This document shows positions 1 to 8,123 of a stretch of 64,000 nucleotides of DNA, one piece after another (position 1 is the first letter of the stretch; the number at the start of each line of letters is the position of its first letter). The notes below the pieces were generated by a model that saw only the letters and a program-made list of their open reading frames with translations, was not told the DNA's origin and did not search any database. The translations under genes and the position numbers were made by a program. The stretch is from Clostridiales bacterium (lineage in GTDB: Bacteria; Bacillota; Clostridia; Lachnospirales; Lachnospiraceae). Location: the NCBI GenBank assembly GCA_018365455.1, contig JAGZJZ010000018.1, forward strand, positions 1 to 64,000, written 5' to 3'.

Positions 1-47
1 AATACACCATACTAGCTTTTGCCACCAACATACTTTATGAGAATGAC

Positions 48-83
48 AAGAACCCGTTACAATCTGTAACAGGTTCTTTTTTC
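48..83 (+). terminator. Rho-independent terminator
   Basis: An inverted repeat, AGAACC-CGTTACA with TGTAAC-A-GGTTCT, is followed directly by six T on the + strand. It would end a rightward transcript entering from before the window. Bases 84-259 hold no gene that I can support. A short inverted repeat (AGTGGCA at 114-120, TGCCACT at 134-140) lies there, and the broken deacetylase begins at 260. Confidence 0.7.
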
Positions 84-259
84 ATTCTCAACTTTTGTCT
101 GTAAGTGGCAAAGGGATAGTGTGCATTTTATCATGCCACTATATAGTATACAATAAGTAACATTCAGAGACAACCTATCATATACTGTTATGTTGAATTT
201 TTAAAGTCATGTAATTAGGTGACTTAGTTTAACGAAGTAAAAGAATTCGTTACTATCAA

Positions 260-877
260 TTACATTACCGTTGTATCAAGAACATCCACGCTCCATTGGA
301 CCGGGAAATAACCGCATTCATATGCATCTTTTATCACATGATTATCATAGTCTCCATATGGCGGACGAAACAGCTGCATCTCAATTCCGGTCAGTGCTTT
401 CACCTTATCATGTACCTTCATAATTTCCTGTTTACACTGTTCATCACTTAACTGACTCATATTTTTATGATTTTCGCTGTGATTTCCAAGATCATGTCCT
501 GCTGCCGCAATTCGTTTTACGTCATCTGGGAAAGAATCAACCCATCCCCCTGTCATGAAAAATGTAACATGTACGTTATGTTTTGCCAGAATATCTAATA
601 TCTCCTGTGTATCTTCATTTCCCCAGGCTGCATCAAAAGACAGTGCCACCTGGTTTTTCTGAGTATCCACGCAGTAAATCGGAAGCTCCCGGCTGCCTAC
701 TCTGCTGCTCCCTGCCGTCTGCAAGGTGATTCCTCCAAAACTGTAAATTCCTCCCATTACGAGAACTGCGCACAAAAGCAGAATGCCGATTCCTCTGAAT
801 TGATGGAATTTAGTCTCTTTATCCGGGTTCGGCTCTGATTCTCTGACAACATTCTGGTTTGATTGTTTCTCACTCAT
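260..877 (-). pseudogene. C-terminally truncated polysaccharide deacetylase (NodB fold)
   Basis: This 205-residue product has a cytoplasmic start, one membrane anchor (about residues 29-50) and a NodB-type deacetylase domain. The metal-site and catalytic motifs are visible: SFDAAWG, then HDLGNHSENH, then RPPYGDYD. Such enzymes remove acetyl groups from peptidoglycan or another glycan outside the membrane. The reading frame stops just after the WSVDVLD strand. Family members normally continue for roughly 50 or more residues carrying the last strands and the catalytic His motif (LxH). The final five residues before the stop look unrelated to the family, so I read this as a 3'-broken gene, perhaps cut by an insertion or deletion whose far side lies before the window. 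If expressed it is probably inactive. The start codon at 877 has GGAGTGGC upstream. Confidence 0.7.
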
Positions 878-1008
878 ATGCCACTCCTAAACATTGGTTC
901 TGCTATAGTATATGAGACACAATTTAAGAATATAATGAGAATTTCGACATACAAGCTTTCTCGTTGATACCTGCCTGTACCGTCATAAATCTTTGTAGCA
1001 GGAAAATG

Positions 1009-1749
1009 TTATTCCCATCGGAATTTTTTTATGGAAATCCATATACCAATCACGGCTGCCCCAATCATTACCATACTGGGTATCAGAATATCCGTCTCTG
1101 TGCCCATGGCAAAACCTTTCAGCAACTTGATTCCCTGAGTCAGTGGAAGAATGCTGGCTGCTTTTTGCAGTGCCAGGGGCAGAATCTCATAAGGAATTGT
1201 AGCGCCCGAGAGAAACAGCATAGGAAAATATACCAGGGTACAGACGAGGTTTGCGATCTTAAGATTTTTGCATAAACTGGCTAACATCATTCCCAGTGCA
1301 TACATGGATATCAGTACCAGAATATATGCAAATAGAAAACCTGTTTTTGATCCTCTCATCTGATATCCGAAAACAAACTTCATCACCAGTAAAATAGCAG
1401 TTGCGGAAACAAGCGAATTCAGGAAATTAATTGCTACCTGCACCATCAATAGCAGCATGGGGCTCACTGGTGTGACAAAAAAGTGTTTCAGTATCTTTTT
1501 ATCCCGATAATCCGAAAGTCCAAGAGGAATCCCCATAAATGCGGTGGCACAGATTCCCACCGTGATCAGAGCCGGAAATGACGCTTCCAGAAAGGTGTAG
1601 AAAGCCCCCTCATAAGCCGGCTTGTCTCCACAGATAAAACCAATCAGTACGGCTATTCCAACGGGCATCAGAATGCCAAAGAAAATACCGTCTATTCCTC
1701 TGACTGCGATCTTTCCCTCTATTTTCAGCAGTTTTAAAAATGTTTTCAT
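1009..1749 (-). CDS. ABC-2 type transporter permease
   Basis: A 246-residue integral membrane protein of the ABC-2 family with about six hydrophobic segments and the usual long first cytoplasmic/extracellular stretch. It should form the membrane channel of a two-component exporter with the ATPase encoded just before it. The ATG at 1749 overlaps the ATPase stop codon in an ATGA arrangement (4 bp), which is why I chose it over an in-frame start 27 bp upstream. The layout is typical of drug, bacteriocin or lipid exporters, but nothing in the sequence identifies the substrate. Transcription probably starts at the MerR-type promoter at 2594-2624. Confidence 0.85.
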   Translation of the reverse strand: MKTFLKLLKIEGKIAVRGIDGIFFGILMPVGIAVLIGFICGDKPAYEGAFYTFLEASFPALITVGICATAFMGIPLGLSDYRDKKILKHFFVTPVSPMLLLMVQVAINFLNSLVSATAILLVMKFVFGYQMRGSKTGFLFAYILVLISMYALGMMLASLCKNLKIANLVCTLVYFPMLFLSGATIPYEILPLALQKAASILPLTQGIKLLKGFAMGTETDILIPSMVMIGAAVIGIWISIKKFRWE

Positions 1750-2468
1750 TTTATTTTCTCCTCTCCCATGTACCAAAGATAAGCCTCTTCCAGAGTGTCA
1801 TACGGACTATTTTCAATCACGTCTTTTACCGGTCCCCATGCCACCTTTTGCCCTTCCTTTATGATGCAGATGTTGTCACAGAGAGCTTCTACCTCGTCCA
1901 TATAGTGGGAAGTGAGGAAGATCGACACTCCCATTTTTTTCAGTTTTACCAGCTGGTTCCAGACCTCTCTTCTCGCCAATGTGTCTAATCCTGTAGTCAG
2001 TTCATCCAGGAAAATCACATCCGGCCCGGGGAGCAGTGCCAATAAAACTGACAGCTTCTGCCGTTCTCCTCCAGACAAGGTAGCGACGTATTGATCTTTA
2101 CATTTGAAAAGACCAAACTCTTCCAGAAGTTTCTGGTAATCTTCAGGGTTTTTATATAACACTGCATTTTCCTCACATAACTCACCCACCTTAATTTTAT
2201 CCTGATACGAGGTATGCTGCAGCTGTACCCCTACCCTTTCAAATAATTCTTTCCTCTTTTTTACCGGATTCATTCCCAAAATACGAACTTCTCCTTTCGT
2301 AAAAGATTTCAGTCCCAGCATACAATCGATGGTTGTGCTCTTCCCCGCTCCATTGTGTCCCAGTAATCCGAAAACCTCTCCTTCTCCTACAGAAAATGAA
2401 AGGTCTTTTACCGCAGTTTTTTCTCCAAAACTTTTACTCAAATGCCTTACTTCGATTACATTTCCCAT
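1746..2468 (-). CDS. ABC transporter ATP-binding protein
   Basis: A 240-residue nucleotide-binding subunit. Walker A is GHNGAGKST, the signature is LSGGERQKLS, Walker B is DVIFLDELTTGLD, and the H-loop is LTSHYMDE. In the Walker B extension the usual DEPT is DELT. It drives the adjacent ABC-2 permease, with which it overlaps by 4 bp. The start at 2468 is preceded by AAAGGAG at good spacing, whereas an upstream in-frame ATG at 2492 has no such site. The gene is likely the first of a two-gene operon. Confidence 0.9.
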   Translation of the reverse strand: MGNVIEVRHLSKSFGEKTAVKDLSFSVGEGEVFGLLGHNGAGKSTTIDCMLGLKSFTKGEVRILGMNPVKKRKELFERVGVQLQHTSYQDKIKVGELCEENAVLYKNPEDYQKLLEEFGLFKCKDQYVATLSGGERQKLSVLLALLPGPDVIFLDELTTGLDTLARREVWNQLVKLKKMGVSIFLTSHYMDEVEALCDNICIIKEGQKVAWGPVKDVIENSPYDTLEEAYLWYMGEEKIK

Positions 2469-2593
2469 TGCTTCTCCTTTCTTCTGCACCACATCTTACC
2501 AGGGCGTATCTGATCATTCAATTACGCCATCTGCAATTCATTTTCCTGCAGAATACCACCTGATTCCCGGGTGGATTTCCGGTTGCAAAGGTA

Positions 2594-2624
2594 AGGATAT
2601 ATGCTCCTGCAGGGGGAGAGTCAA
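2594..2624 (-). promoter_or_regulatory. MerR-type promoter/operator for the ABC exporter
   Basis: Read on the minus strand: TTGACT at 2619-2624, a 19-bp spacer, then TATCCT at 2594-2599. The spacer contains the near-palindrome CTCCCCCTGCAGGAG. An over-long 19-bp spacer with a dyad between -35 and -10 is the hallmark of promoters untwisted by MerR-family activators such as BmrR, TipA and MerR. A 17-bp alternative (-10 TATATC) is also possible. No MerR gene lies within the window. The rest of 2469-2839 has no coding sequence that I can support. Confidence 0.6.
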
Positions 2625-2690
2625 GCCCTATTTTCAGCAAATTTTATGACTGATAACTTCCTGTTTCTACTTTCTTGAAAACCTGGTCTG

Positions 2691-2699
2691 TGCTATACT
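2691..2699 (+). promoter_or_regulatory. Possible extended -10 promoter for the sigma-factor gene
   Basis: TGCTATACT is an extended -10 (TGn plus TATACT). The nearest -35-like TTGAAA (2675-2680) is only 13 bp away, so this promoter would depend on the extended -10. It lies about 140 bp upstream of the sigma-factor start. Confidence 0.35.
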
Positions 2700-2839
2700 G
2701 TTTTTAACAGATCCTTTATCTGTCCTCAATGAAATCTGCTGCAAAGCCATAGTTCTTGACCATAGCAGCAGTTGCCAAATAAACCCGCAGGCTCTTGCGT
2801 GTCTCTCGGCCCCGGGAATAAATTACAACGGAGAATATT

Positions 2840-3733
2840 ATGGAAAATATAACTCGTAATCTGTATCATGACCATTCTGACAGAGACTTCACCAGCGAAG
2901 AAATGAACCAATTTATCGATCTGGCTGTATCCGGTGATAAAAATGCCATGGAATACCTCCTGGTCTCTGTACAGGACCTGATCTTTAACCTGGCTTTGAG
3001 AATGCTGGGCACAATCCCGGATGCGGAAGATGCCGTTTCGGAGATTATGATCCGCATCATGACCCATCTGGATACATTTCGTAAAGAAAGCGCCTTCTCC
3101 ACCTGGGCTTTTCGCATTGCAATAAATCATTTGAAAAACTATAAAAAAAGTATGTTTGCCAAGAGACCGCTCAGTTTTGAATTCTATGGTAATGATATCC
3201 GAAACGGTGCTACAGACGATATTCCTGATCCGGAGCAAAAGGTAGATCAGCCATTGTTAGAGCAGGAACTTAAATTGTCCTGTACCAACGTAATGCTGCA
3301 GTGCCTGGACCCGGAAAGCCGCTGCATATTCATTCTTGGAACTATGTTCAAAGCCGACAGCAAAATTGCAGGAGAAATGCTGAATATATCCCCCGAGGCA
3401 TACCGCCAGAGGCTGACACGCATTCGAAAAAAAATGGCGTCATTTCTGGATGAGTATTGTGAACTTGGCAAAGAGGGTTTCTGCCGCTGTAGAAAACGCA
3501 TTCCCTATGCCATGGAAACACATCGCCTGAATCCGCAGAATCTGGAATATTCATCCCTGGAGTTGCTTCCGAAAGAGCTTCTGATCAGCTGTAAGAATGC
3601 AATGGAACAGATCGATGATCTTTCCCTTGCTTTTTCTAGCATGCCCCACTACCGGACACCAGCAAATGCAAGAACTTTTTTTATGAAATTGTTAAAGACG
3701 GATTGTTATAAAATAATAGAAAGGGCCGATTGA
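2840..3733 (+). CDS. Sigma-70 family (ECF-like) RNA polymerase sigma factor with C-terminal extension
   Basis: A 297-residue protein. Region 2 spans about residues 28-100 (AMEYLLVSVQDLIFNLALRM, then DAEDAVSEI, then FSTWAFRIAINHLKNYKK). A region-4 helix-turn-helix spans about residues 150-205 (DSKIAGEMLNISPEAYRQRL). It should direct RNA polymerase to a specific promoter set. Ordinary ECF factors end near 180-200 residues. This one continues about 90 residues with a Cys-containing segment (CELGKEGFCRCRKRIPYA) and a hydrophilic tail, as in the larger ECF groups with built-in regulatory C-termini. ACGGAG precedes the ATG. An 18-codon ORF follows at 3750. No anti-sigma gene is evident. An overlapping antisense ORF (2726-3238) was rejected. 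Confidence 0.85.
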   Translation: MENITRNLYHDHSDRDFTSEEMNQFIDLAVSGDKNAMEYLLVSVQDLIFNLALRMLGTIPDAEDAVSEIMIRIMTHLDTFRKESAFSTWAFRIAINHLKNYKKSMFAKRPLSFEFYGNDIRNGATDDIPDPEQKVDQPLLEQELKLSCTNVMLQCLDPESRCIFILGTMFKADSKIAGEMLNISPEAYRQRLTRIRKKMASFLDEYCELGKEGFCRCRKRIPYAMETHRLNPQNLEYSSLELLPKELLISCKNAMEQIDDLSLAFSSMPHYRTPANARTFFMKLLKTDCYKIIERAD

Positions 3734-3749
3734 ACGACTGGAGAAATAG

Positions 3750-3806
3750 ATGAATACACTTGATCATATAAGACATGCAGAATCTGTTAAAAGAAAGTTT
3801 CCCTAA
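3750..3806 (+). other. 18-codon ORF with good ribosome-binding site, possible gene remnant
   Basis: An ATG at 3750 lies about nine bases after GGAG and opens an 18-codon frame (starting MNTLDHIRHAESVKRKFP) that ends in TAA. It follows the sigma-factor stop by 16 bp, where a partner gene would be expected. It may be the head of a degraded downstream gene or chance. The remainder of 3807-4009 shows no other coding signal. Confidence 0.25.
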
Positions 3807-4009
3807 ATGCCGCACATTAAAAAGCACTGTATCCCCTCAATCTTATACAGTTCCCCGAGATAATCTACAGGTTCGGATTAACACCCAAGTAATTACTTAT
3901 ATCGTACAAAAACTTTAGATTCTGTACAGCATTTTATTATACTTGAAATTCCCCCTGAATACTATTATTTTTTGCATATAAACAGTGGATGGCGGCTTCC
4001 ACTTATCCC

Positions 4010-4038
4010 TTGACATCAAGTACAATAAGCGTTATGAT
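4010..4038 (+). promoter_or_regulatory. Sigma-A promoter for the SDR gene
   Basis: TTGACA (4010-4015), a 17-bp spacer and TATGAT (4033-4038) form a near-consensus promoter that ends about 48 bp upstream of the SDR start codon. Confidence 0.75.
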
Positions 4039-4049
4039 AGTTTCAATAA

Positions 4050-4064
4050 CAATAATCATTACTA
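4050..4064. promoter_or_regulatory. Possible PerR/Fur-like operator
   Basis: CAATAATCATTACTA has an A+T-rich dyad centred on AATCATT. It matches about 11 of 14 defined positions of the PerR-box pattern TTATAATnATTATAA. It sits just after the -10, where a repressor would block transcription. This is a by-eye match in an A+T-rich stretch, so confidence is low. Confidence 0.25.
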
Positions 4065-4086
4065 TATTTTGAAAGGAGATTTTCGT

Positions 4087-4851
4087 ATGAAGCGTTTAGA
4101 GAATAAAACTGCTATCATTACAGGAGGCAATTCCGGAATCGGTGAAGCTGCTGCTTTACTTTTCGCTGCAGAAGGAGCAAACGTTGTCATCACAGCCCGG
4201 AGAAAAGAACCGCTAGACATGGTGGCTGAAAAAATCAAACAGGCAGGAGGTTCCGTTCTTTCCATACCCAGTGATATCTCAAATCCGGATAGTTTCCAGG
4301 CACTTGTTCAGGAAACCGTGGAGAAGTTTGGCACGATAGATATCCTGGTAAATAATGCAGGCGTCTTAGATACCGGACTGCTCCCGGTAGACCGTGTACA
4401 GGATGATGAATTAGACCGTGTTATGAATATCAATGGAAAAGGTACCATTCAATGCATTCGAACGGTGCTAAACTTCATGTTAAAGCAAAAATCCGGATCT
4501 ATTGTAAATGTTGCTTCCGTAGCCGGGGTGAATGGTGGAGGCGGTGCGGCATATGTTGCATCTAAAGCAGCAATCTTAGGTATCACCAAACATACTGCTC
4601 TTAGGTGTGCATCCGAAGGTATCCGCTGCAATGCCCTGTGCCCGGGATCCGTAGTCACCCCCATGGGAGCCAGCGCAGCAAATGCTGCATTAGACATGGA
4701 TATGCTTGGCGCTATGGCGAAACATACCGATATGAAGCTTCCAGTCTGCCAGCCTCAGGATGTAGCCAACGCTGTTCTATTTCTCGCAAGTGACGAATCA
4801 AGAGCAATTACCGGCCAGGAAATCGTGATTGATTTTGGTACCAGCCTCTAG
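4087..4851 (+). CDS. Short-chain dehydrogenase/reductase (SDR)
   Basis: A 254-residue classical SDR. The N-terminal Rossmann cofactor motif is TGGNSGIGEA (residues about 12-21), the structural motif is NNAG, and the active site is a Ser in VNVASVAG followed by YVASK (Tyr-x-x-x-Lys). The C-terminal ITGQEIVIDFG is the usual family ending. It should catalyse NAD(P)-dependent oxidation or reduction of an alcohol/ketone. The substrate cannot be read from sequence. AAAGGAG lies 8 bases before ATG 4087, which decides the start over a longer in-frame extension to 3985. The gene has its own promoter and is monocistronic. Confidence 0.85.
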   Translation: MKRLENKTAIITGGNSGIGEAAALLFAAEGANVVITARRKEPLDMVAEKIKQAGGSVLSIPSDISNPDSFQALVQETVEKFGTIDILVNNAGVLDTGLLPVDRVQDDELDRVMNINGKGTIQCIRTVLNFMLKQKSGSIVNVASVAGVNGGGGAAYVASKAAILGITKHTALRCASEGIRCNALCPGSVVTPMGASAANAALDMDMLGAMAKHTDMKLPVCQPQDVANAVLFLASDESRAITGQEIVIDFGTSL

Positions 4852-4910
4852 TGTAATTACTTTGACAGTGATCAGCATCTATCGGAAAAACAAAAAGAAA
4901 GATTGACATC

Positions 4911-4950
4911 AAAAAAGCAACCACTAAACTTTGACCGTTTGGGGGTTGCT
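4911..4950 (-). terminator. Terminator of the nadABC operon
   Basis: Minus-strand hairpin AGCAACC...AAAC paired with GTTT...GGTTGCT, followed by TTTTTT. It lies about 70 bp beyond the nadC stop codon. Confidence 0.8.
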
Positions 4951-5021
4951 CATTTGATGCTTAACTAATTAACCGAGGTCAACCTTTTCACTGGCAGCAC
5001 CTTTCCTGAGTTTTATTCTGC

Positions 5022-5873
5022 TTAAACAGCATGAAGATTTTTTAATGACACATCCAGTATCGGTGCCGAATGAGTCAGGGCACCGCTTGATACATAGTCT
5101 ACACCAACGTCAATGATACTTTTAATATTTTCTTTGGTAACATTGCCGGAGCATTCGGTTTCAGCTCGCCCTCCAACCATTTCCACTGCTTTTTTCATGG
5201 TCTCCGGTGTCATATTATCCAGCATAATGATATCCGCACCTGCTTCCAGGGCTTCTTCTAACATTTCCAGATTCTCTACTTCTACTTCAATTTTTCTAAC
5301 AAATGGTGCGTATTCCTTCGCCATTTGAATCGCTTCTTTTACTCCGCCTGCTGCTCCTATATGGTTATCTTTAATTAAAATTCCGTCGGAAAGATTATAA
5401 CGGTGATTATACCCGCCGCCCACCTTTACCGCATATTTTTCAAAGACACGCATATTGGGAGTTGTCTTGCGGGTGTCCAGTAGTTTGGTCTTGCTGCCCT
5501 TTAAAAGATCTGCCACATTTCTGGTATAGGTTGCAATACCGCTCATACGCTGTAAATAATTTAATGCTGTTCTCTCACCGGAAAGCAGTACCCGGATATC
5601 TCCGGTAACAACTGCCAGCAGATCCCCATTTTTTACTTTATCCCCGTCTTCAAAGAACTTTTCTACCTTTACCCCGTCATCTAATAATGAAAAGACTCTG
5701 GCAAATACATCCAGTCCTGCAATAACTCCATTCTGTTTACAGATCAGATCTGCTTTTCCGGGTTTGCCCTCACGCATTACCGCATTCGTTGTAATATCCT
5801 CACTGGTTATATCTTCACGCAATGCCTGCATGATAAGATTGTCTGCATTTAATTTGGTTGTAATCTGATTCAT
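5022..5873 (-). CDS. nadC: Nicotinate-nucleotide diphosphorylase (quinolinate phosphoribosyltransferase)
   Basis: A 283-residue enzyme of full family length. It converts quinolinate and PRPP to nicotinate mononucleotide, CO2 and pyrophosphate, the third step of de novo NAD synthesis. Visible substrate-binding motifs are LDTRKTTPNMR, the GGGYNHRYNLSD loop and the KDNHI motif, followed by the EVEVENLEML and DIIMLDNM strands of the alpha/beta barrel. The ATG at 5873 overlaps the nadB stop by 4 bp (ATGA), indicating translational coupling. It is the last gene of nadA-nadB-nadC, followed by a strong terminator. Confidence 0.97.
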   Translation of the reverse strand: MNQITTKLNADNLIMQALREDITSEDITTNAVMREGKPGKADLICKQNGVIAGLDVFARVFSLLDDGVKVEKFFEDGDKVKNGDLLAVVTGDIRVLLSGERTALNYLQRMSGIATYTRNVADLLKGSKTKLLDTRKTTPNMRVFEKYAVKVGGGYNHRYNLSDGILIKDNHIGAAGGVKEAIQMAKEYAPFVRKIEVEVENLEMLEEALEAGADIIMLDNMTPETMKKAVEMVGGRAETECSGNVTKENIKSIIDVGVDYVSSGALTHSAPILDVSLKNLHAV

Positions 5874-7054
5874 GATATCTTTTTCTCCTTTAACCGATTG
5901 CTTAAAATATCCATTGCCGCCCGTTTTGCAAAGACAAGGCTTTCTAATAATGAATTGCTGGCGAGGCGGTTTTTGCCGTGAACACCATTACAGCTGGTTT
6001 CTCCCACAGCATATAAATGCTCCATAGAAGTCCGGCTGTCCAGATCCACATCAATGCCTCCCATAAAGTAGTGCTGTGCCGGTACAACCGGAATACACTC
6101 CCTGGTCACATCAAATCCTTCTTCCAGACAATGCTTGTAAATATTCGGAAAACGTCTGGTCACATCGATTCCCTGTATGGTCTGCATGCATAATAAAACA
6201 TAGGGCATATTATCCTTTTCCATCTGCTTGTAAATTTCCTTTGTCAGCAAATCCCTGGGCAGCAGTTCATTGACAAAACGCTCACCCGCTTTATTATACA
6301 AAACTGCGCCCTCGCCCCGGACAGATTCCGAGATCAGAAATCTCCTGCCTGGTTTAGTGGAATACAGCGTTGTAGGGTGAATCTGTATGTAGTCTAAATT
6401 CTTTAGACGAATATCATGCTTCTGGGCAATTGTAAGTGCATCACCTGTTAAATGGGGATAGTTTGTGGAATGCTGATAGCGCCCTCCGATACCTCCGCAG
6501 GCAAGCACAATATCATGTGCCATTACTGCGGTTTCCTGACCGTTTTCCATTTCTATGATAACACCATAACAGTCATTATTGTGGCTTAAAATATCTGTCA
6601 TGGAAGTATGCTCCATAATTGTAATATTCTTTTTATTCAAAACCTGTTTTAACAGCTTTCCGGTTATCTCTTTCCCTGTTACATCTTCATGATATAAGAT
6701 CCTCGGTGTGGAATGGGCGCCTTCTCTCGTATAGCGAAGCTCTCCCTCCTCAGTTTCAAACTCCACATCATAGCCGATTAAATCAGATATGATTTCCCTG
6801 GATGAACGGATCATTATTTCTACCGATTCTCTTGTATTCTCATAATGACCTGCTCTCATGGTATCTTCGAAATAACTCTCAAAATCATTTTCATTTTTCA
6901 AAACACAGATTCCGCCCTGTGCCAAAAAAGAATCGCTTTCTTCTAATCCGGCCTTTGTAATCATCAGAATCTCCAGATAATCCGGCAGATTCAATGCATT
7001 AAATAATCCCGCTACTCCGGTTCCAACAATGAGGACATCTACATTTTTTTTCAT
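5870..7054 (-). CDS. nadB: L-aspartate oxidase, short form
   Basis: A 394-residue FAD enzyme that oxidises L-aspartate to iminoaspartate for NadA. The dinucleotide motif is DVLIVGTGVAGL at the N-terminus. The succinate-dehydrogenase-like covering domain contains HPTTLY and the active-site region ESVRGEGA. The C-terminal FAD motif is GETSCNGVHGKNRLASNSLL. Typical NadB proteins of about 530 residues carry a C-terminal helical domain. Here the protein ends directly after the FAD-binding part, so that domain is missing. The surrounding frame is intact, so I read this as a short clostridial-type form and not a truncation. It lies 18 bp after nadA and overlaps nadC. Confidence 0.95.
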   Translation of the reverse strand: MKKNVDVLIVGTGVAGLFNALNLPDYLEILMITKAGLEESDSFLAQGGICVLKNENDFESYFEDTMRAGHYENTRESVEIMIRSSREIISDLIGYDVEFETEEGELRYTREGAHSTPRILYHEDVTGKEITGKLLKQVLNKKNITIMEHTSMTDILSHNNDCYGVIIEMENGQETAVMAHDIVLACGGIGGRYQHSTNYPHLTGDALTIAQKHDIRLKNLDYIQIHPTTLYSTKPGRRFLISESVRGEGAVLYNKAGERFVNELLPRDLLTKEIYKQMEKDNMPYVLLCMQTIQGIDVTRRFPNIYKHCLEEGFDVTRECIPVVPAQHYFMGGIDVDLDSRTSMEHLYAVGETSCNGVHGKNRLASNSLLESLVFAKRAAMDILSNRLKEKKIS

Positions 7055-7072
7055 AATGCTCCATCTTCTTCC

Positions 7073-7981
7073 TTACTTCGCAAGCTCCAGCATCTTTTTC
7101 AGCGGTGCGTGTGCCTGGTTTATAAATGTTCCTTCCAGCTCAATGGAAGGGGTTCCTGTTTCCATTGCCCGCATGATATTTTCCAATGTAATTTTTTTCA
7201 TATCCGGGCAACATTGGGTTTCATTAACAAGATAAAATTTCTTTTCCGGGTTCTGGCGCTGCAGTTCATATAACACGCCTTTTTCTGTTACAATAATAAA
7301 TTCTGACGCTTCATCTCTGGCGGCATATTCGATAATCCCGGATGTACTTCCCGCATAATCTGCCATTTCTGTAACCAAAGCCTGACATTCGGGATGAACC
7401 AGAATTTTTGCTTTCGGGTGGGCATTTTTCGCTTCCCTGATTTCATCCACTGTAATTCTGGCATGAACCGGGCAGTAACCATCGTTTAATATAATATTTT
7501 TTTCCGGCACCTGAGAGGCTACATAAGTGCCAAGATGTTGATCCGGAATGAAGAAAATGTTTTTATTCGGCAATGCTCTGACTATTTTTAAGGCATTGGA
7601 TGAAGTCACACATACATCGGAATGAACTTTCAGTTCTGCCGTGGAATTTACATAACAGACAACAGCCACATCCTCATATTTTCTACGGATTTCCTCAATT
7701 TTTCCGGCATCCGCCATATGTGCCATGGGACAATCCGCCTGCATATCCGGCATTAAAACCTTTTTATCCGGATTTAAAATCTTTGCGCTCTCTCCCATAA
7801 AGCGGACACCGCAAAGTACCAGTACTTTTTCTTTTATCTTGGTGGCAATTTCACTAAGATAATAAGAATCTCCTACATAGTCTGCAATTTCCTGCACCTC
7901 ATCATTCACATAATAGTGTGCGAGTATCACAGCATCTTTTTCCTTTTTTAATTCCTGGATTCTTAATTGCTTCTCGTTCAT
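7073..7981 (-). CDS. nadA: Quinolinate synthase
   Basis: A 302-residue [4Fe-4S] enzyme that condenses iminoaspartate with dihydroxyacetone phosphate to quinolinate. The triplicated-fold motifs HYYVNDEVQEIADYVGDS, the MPDMQADCPMA loop and HPECQALV are present. Candidate cluster cysteines lie in LCGVRFMGES, HPECQ and NETQCCPDM. The start at 7981 is chosen because AGGGAGG lies at correct spacing; the longer frame (to 8056) would run through the promoter and operator. It is the first gene of the nadABC operon. Confidence 0.96.
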   Translation of the reverse strand: MNEKQLRIQELKKEKDAVILAHYYVNDEVQEIADYVGDSYYLSEIATKIKEKVLVLCGVRFMGESAKILNPDKKVLMPDMQADCPMAHMADAGKIEEIRRKYEDVAVVCYVNSTAELKVHSDVCVTSSNALKIVRALPNKNIFFIPDQHLGTYVASQVPEKNIILNDGYCPVHARITVDEIREAKNAHPKAKILVHPECQALVTEMADYAGSTSGIIEYAARDEASEFIIVTEKGVLYELQRQNPEKKFYLVNETQCCPDMKKITLENIMRAMETGTPSIELEGTFINQAHAPLKKMLELAK

Positions 7982-8015
7982 CTTAACCTCCCTTTTGTAA
8001 ATGGTTCGATGAATT

Positions 8016-8044
8016 AGTATACCACAAAACTTTACAGGTGACAA
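8016..8044 (-). promoter_or_regulatory. nadABC promoter
   Basis: Minus strand TTGTCA (8039-8044), a 17-bp spacer and TATACT (8016-8021). The -35 lies inside the NiaR-like operator. Confidence 0.75.
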
Positions 8045-8055
8045 GACAGTTGTCA
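8034..8055. promoter_or_regulatory. NiaR (YrxA)-like operator
   Basis: Two similar half-sites lie next to each other on the + strand: ACAGGTGAC and, two bases on, GACAGTTGTC. They resemble the ACAGGTGTC-type half-sites bound by the nicotinate-responsive repressor NiaR in Firmicutes, which controls nad genes. The site covers the nadA -35 and lies upstream of the divergent GntR promoter. The regulator gene is not in the window. Confidence 0.55.
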
Positions 8056-8068
8056 ATTTAAATTAATA

Positions 8069-8097
8069 TTGACTTTAAACTGTATCTATGTTATAGT
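8069..8097 (+). promoter_or_regulatory. Promoter of the gntR-ABC operon
   Basis: TTGACT (8069-8074), a 17-bp spacer and TATAGT (8092-8097), 26 bp upstream of the gntR start codon. It is divergent from the nadABC promoter. Confidence 0.75.
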
Positions 8098-8123
8098 CAC
8101 AGTAAGAACGGAGGCGATTACTA

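Noticed and set aside
2726..3238. 170-residue ORF on the minus strand overlapping the sigma-factor gene
   Set aside because: It is antisense to a clear sigma-70 domain protein, has no family motifs and no good ribosome-binding site. It is a shadow frame.
4087..4851. rmlD (dTDP-4-dehydrorhamnose reductase)
   Set aside because: The protein is a classical SDR with a TGxxxGIG cofactor motif and the wrong architecture for RmlD.
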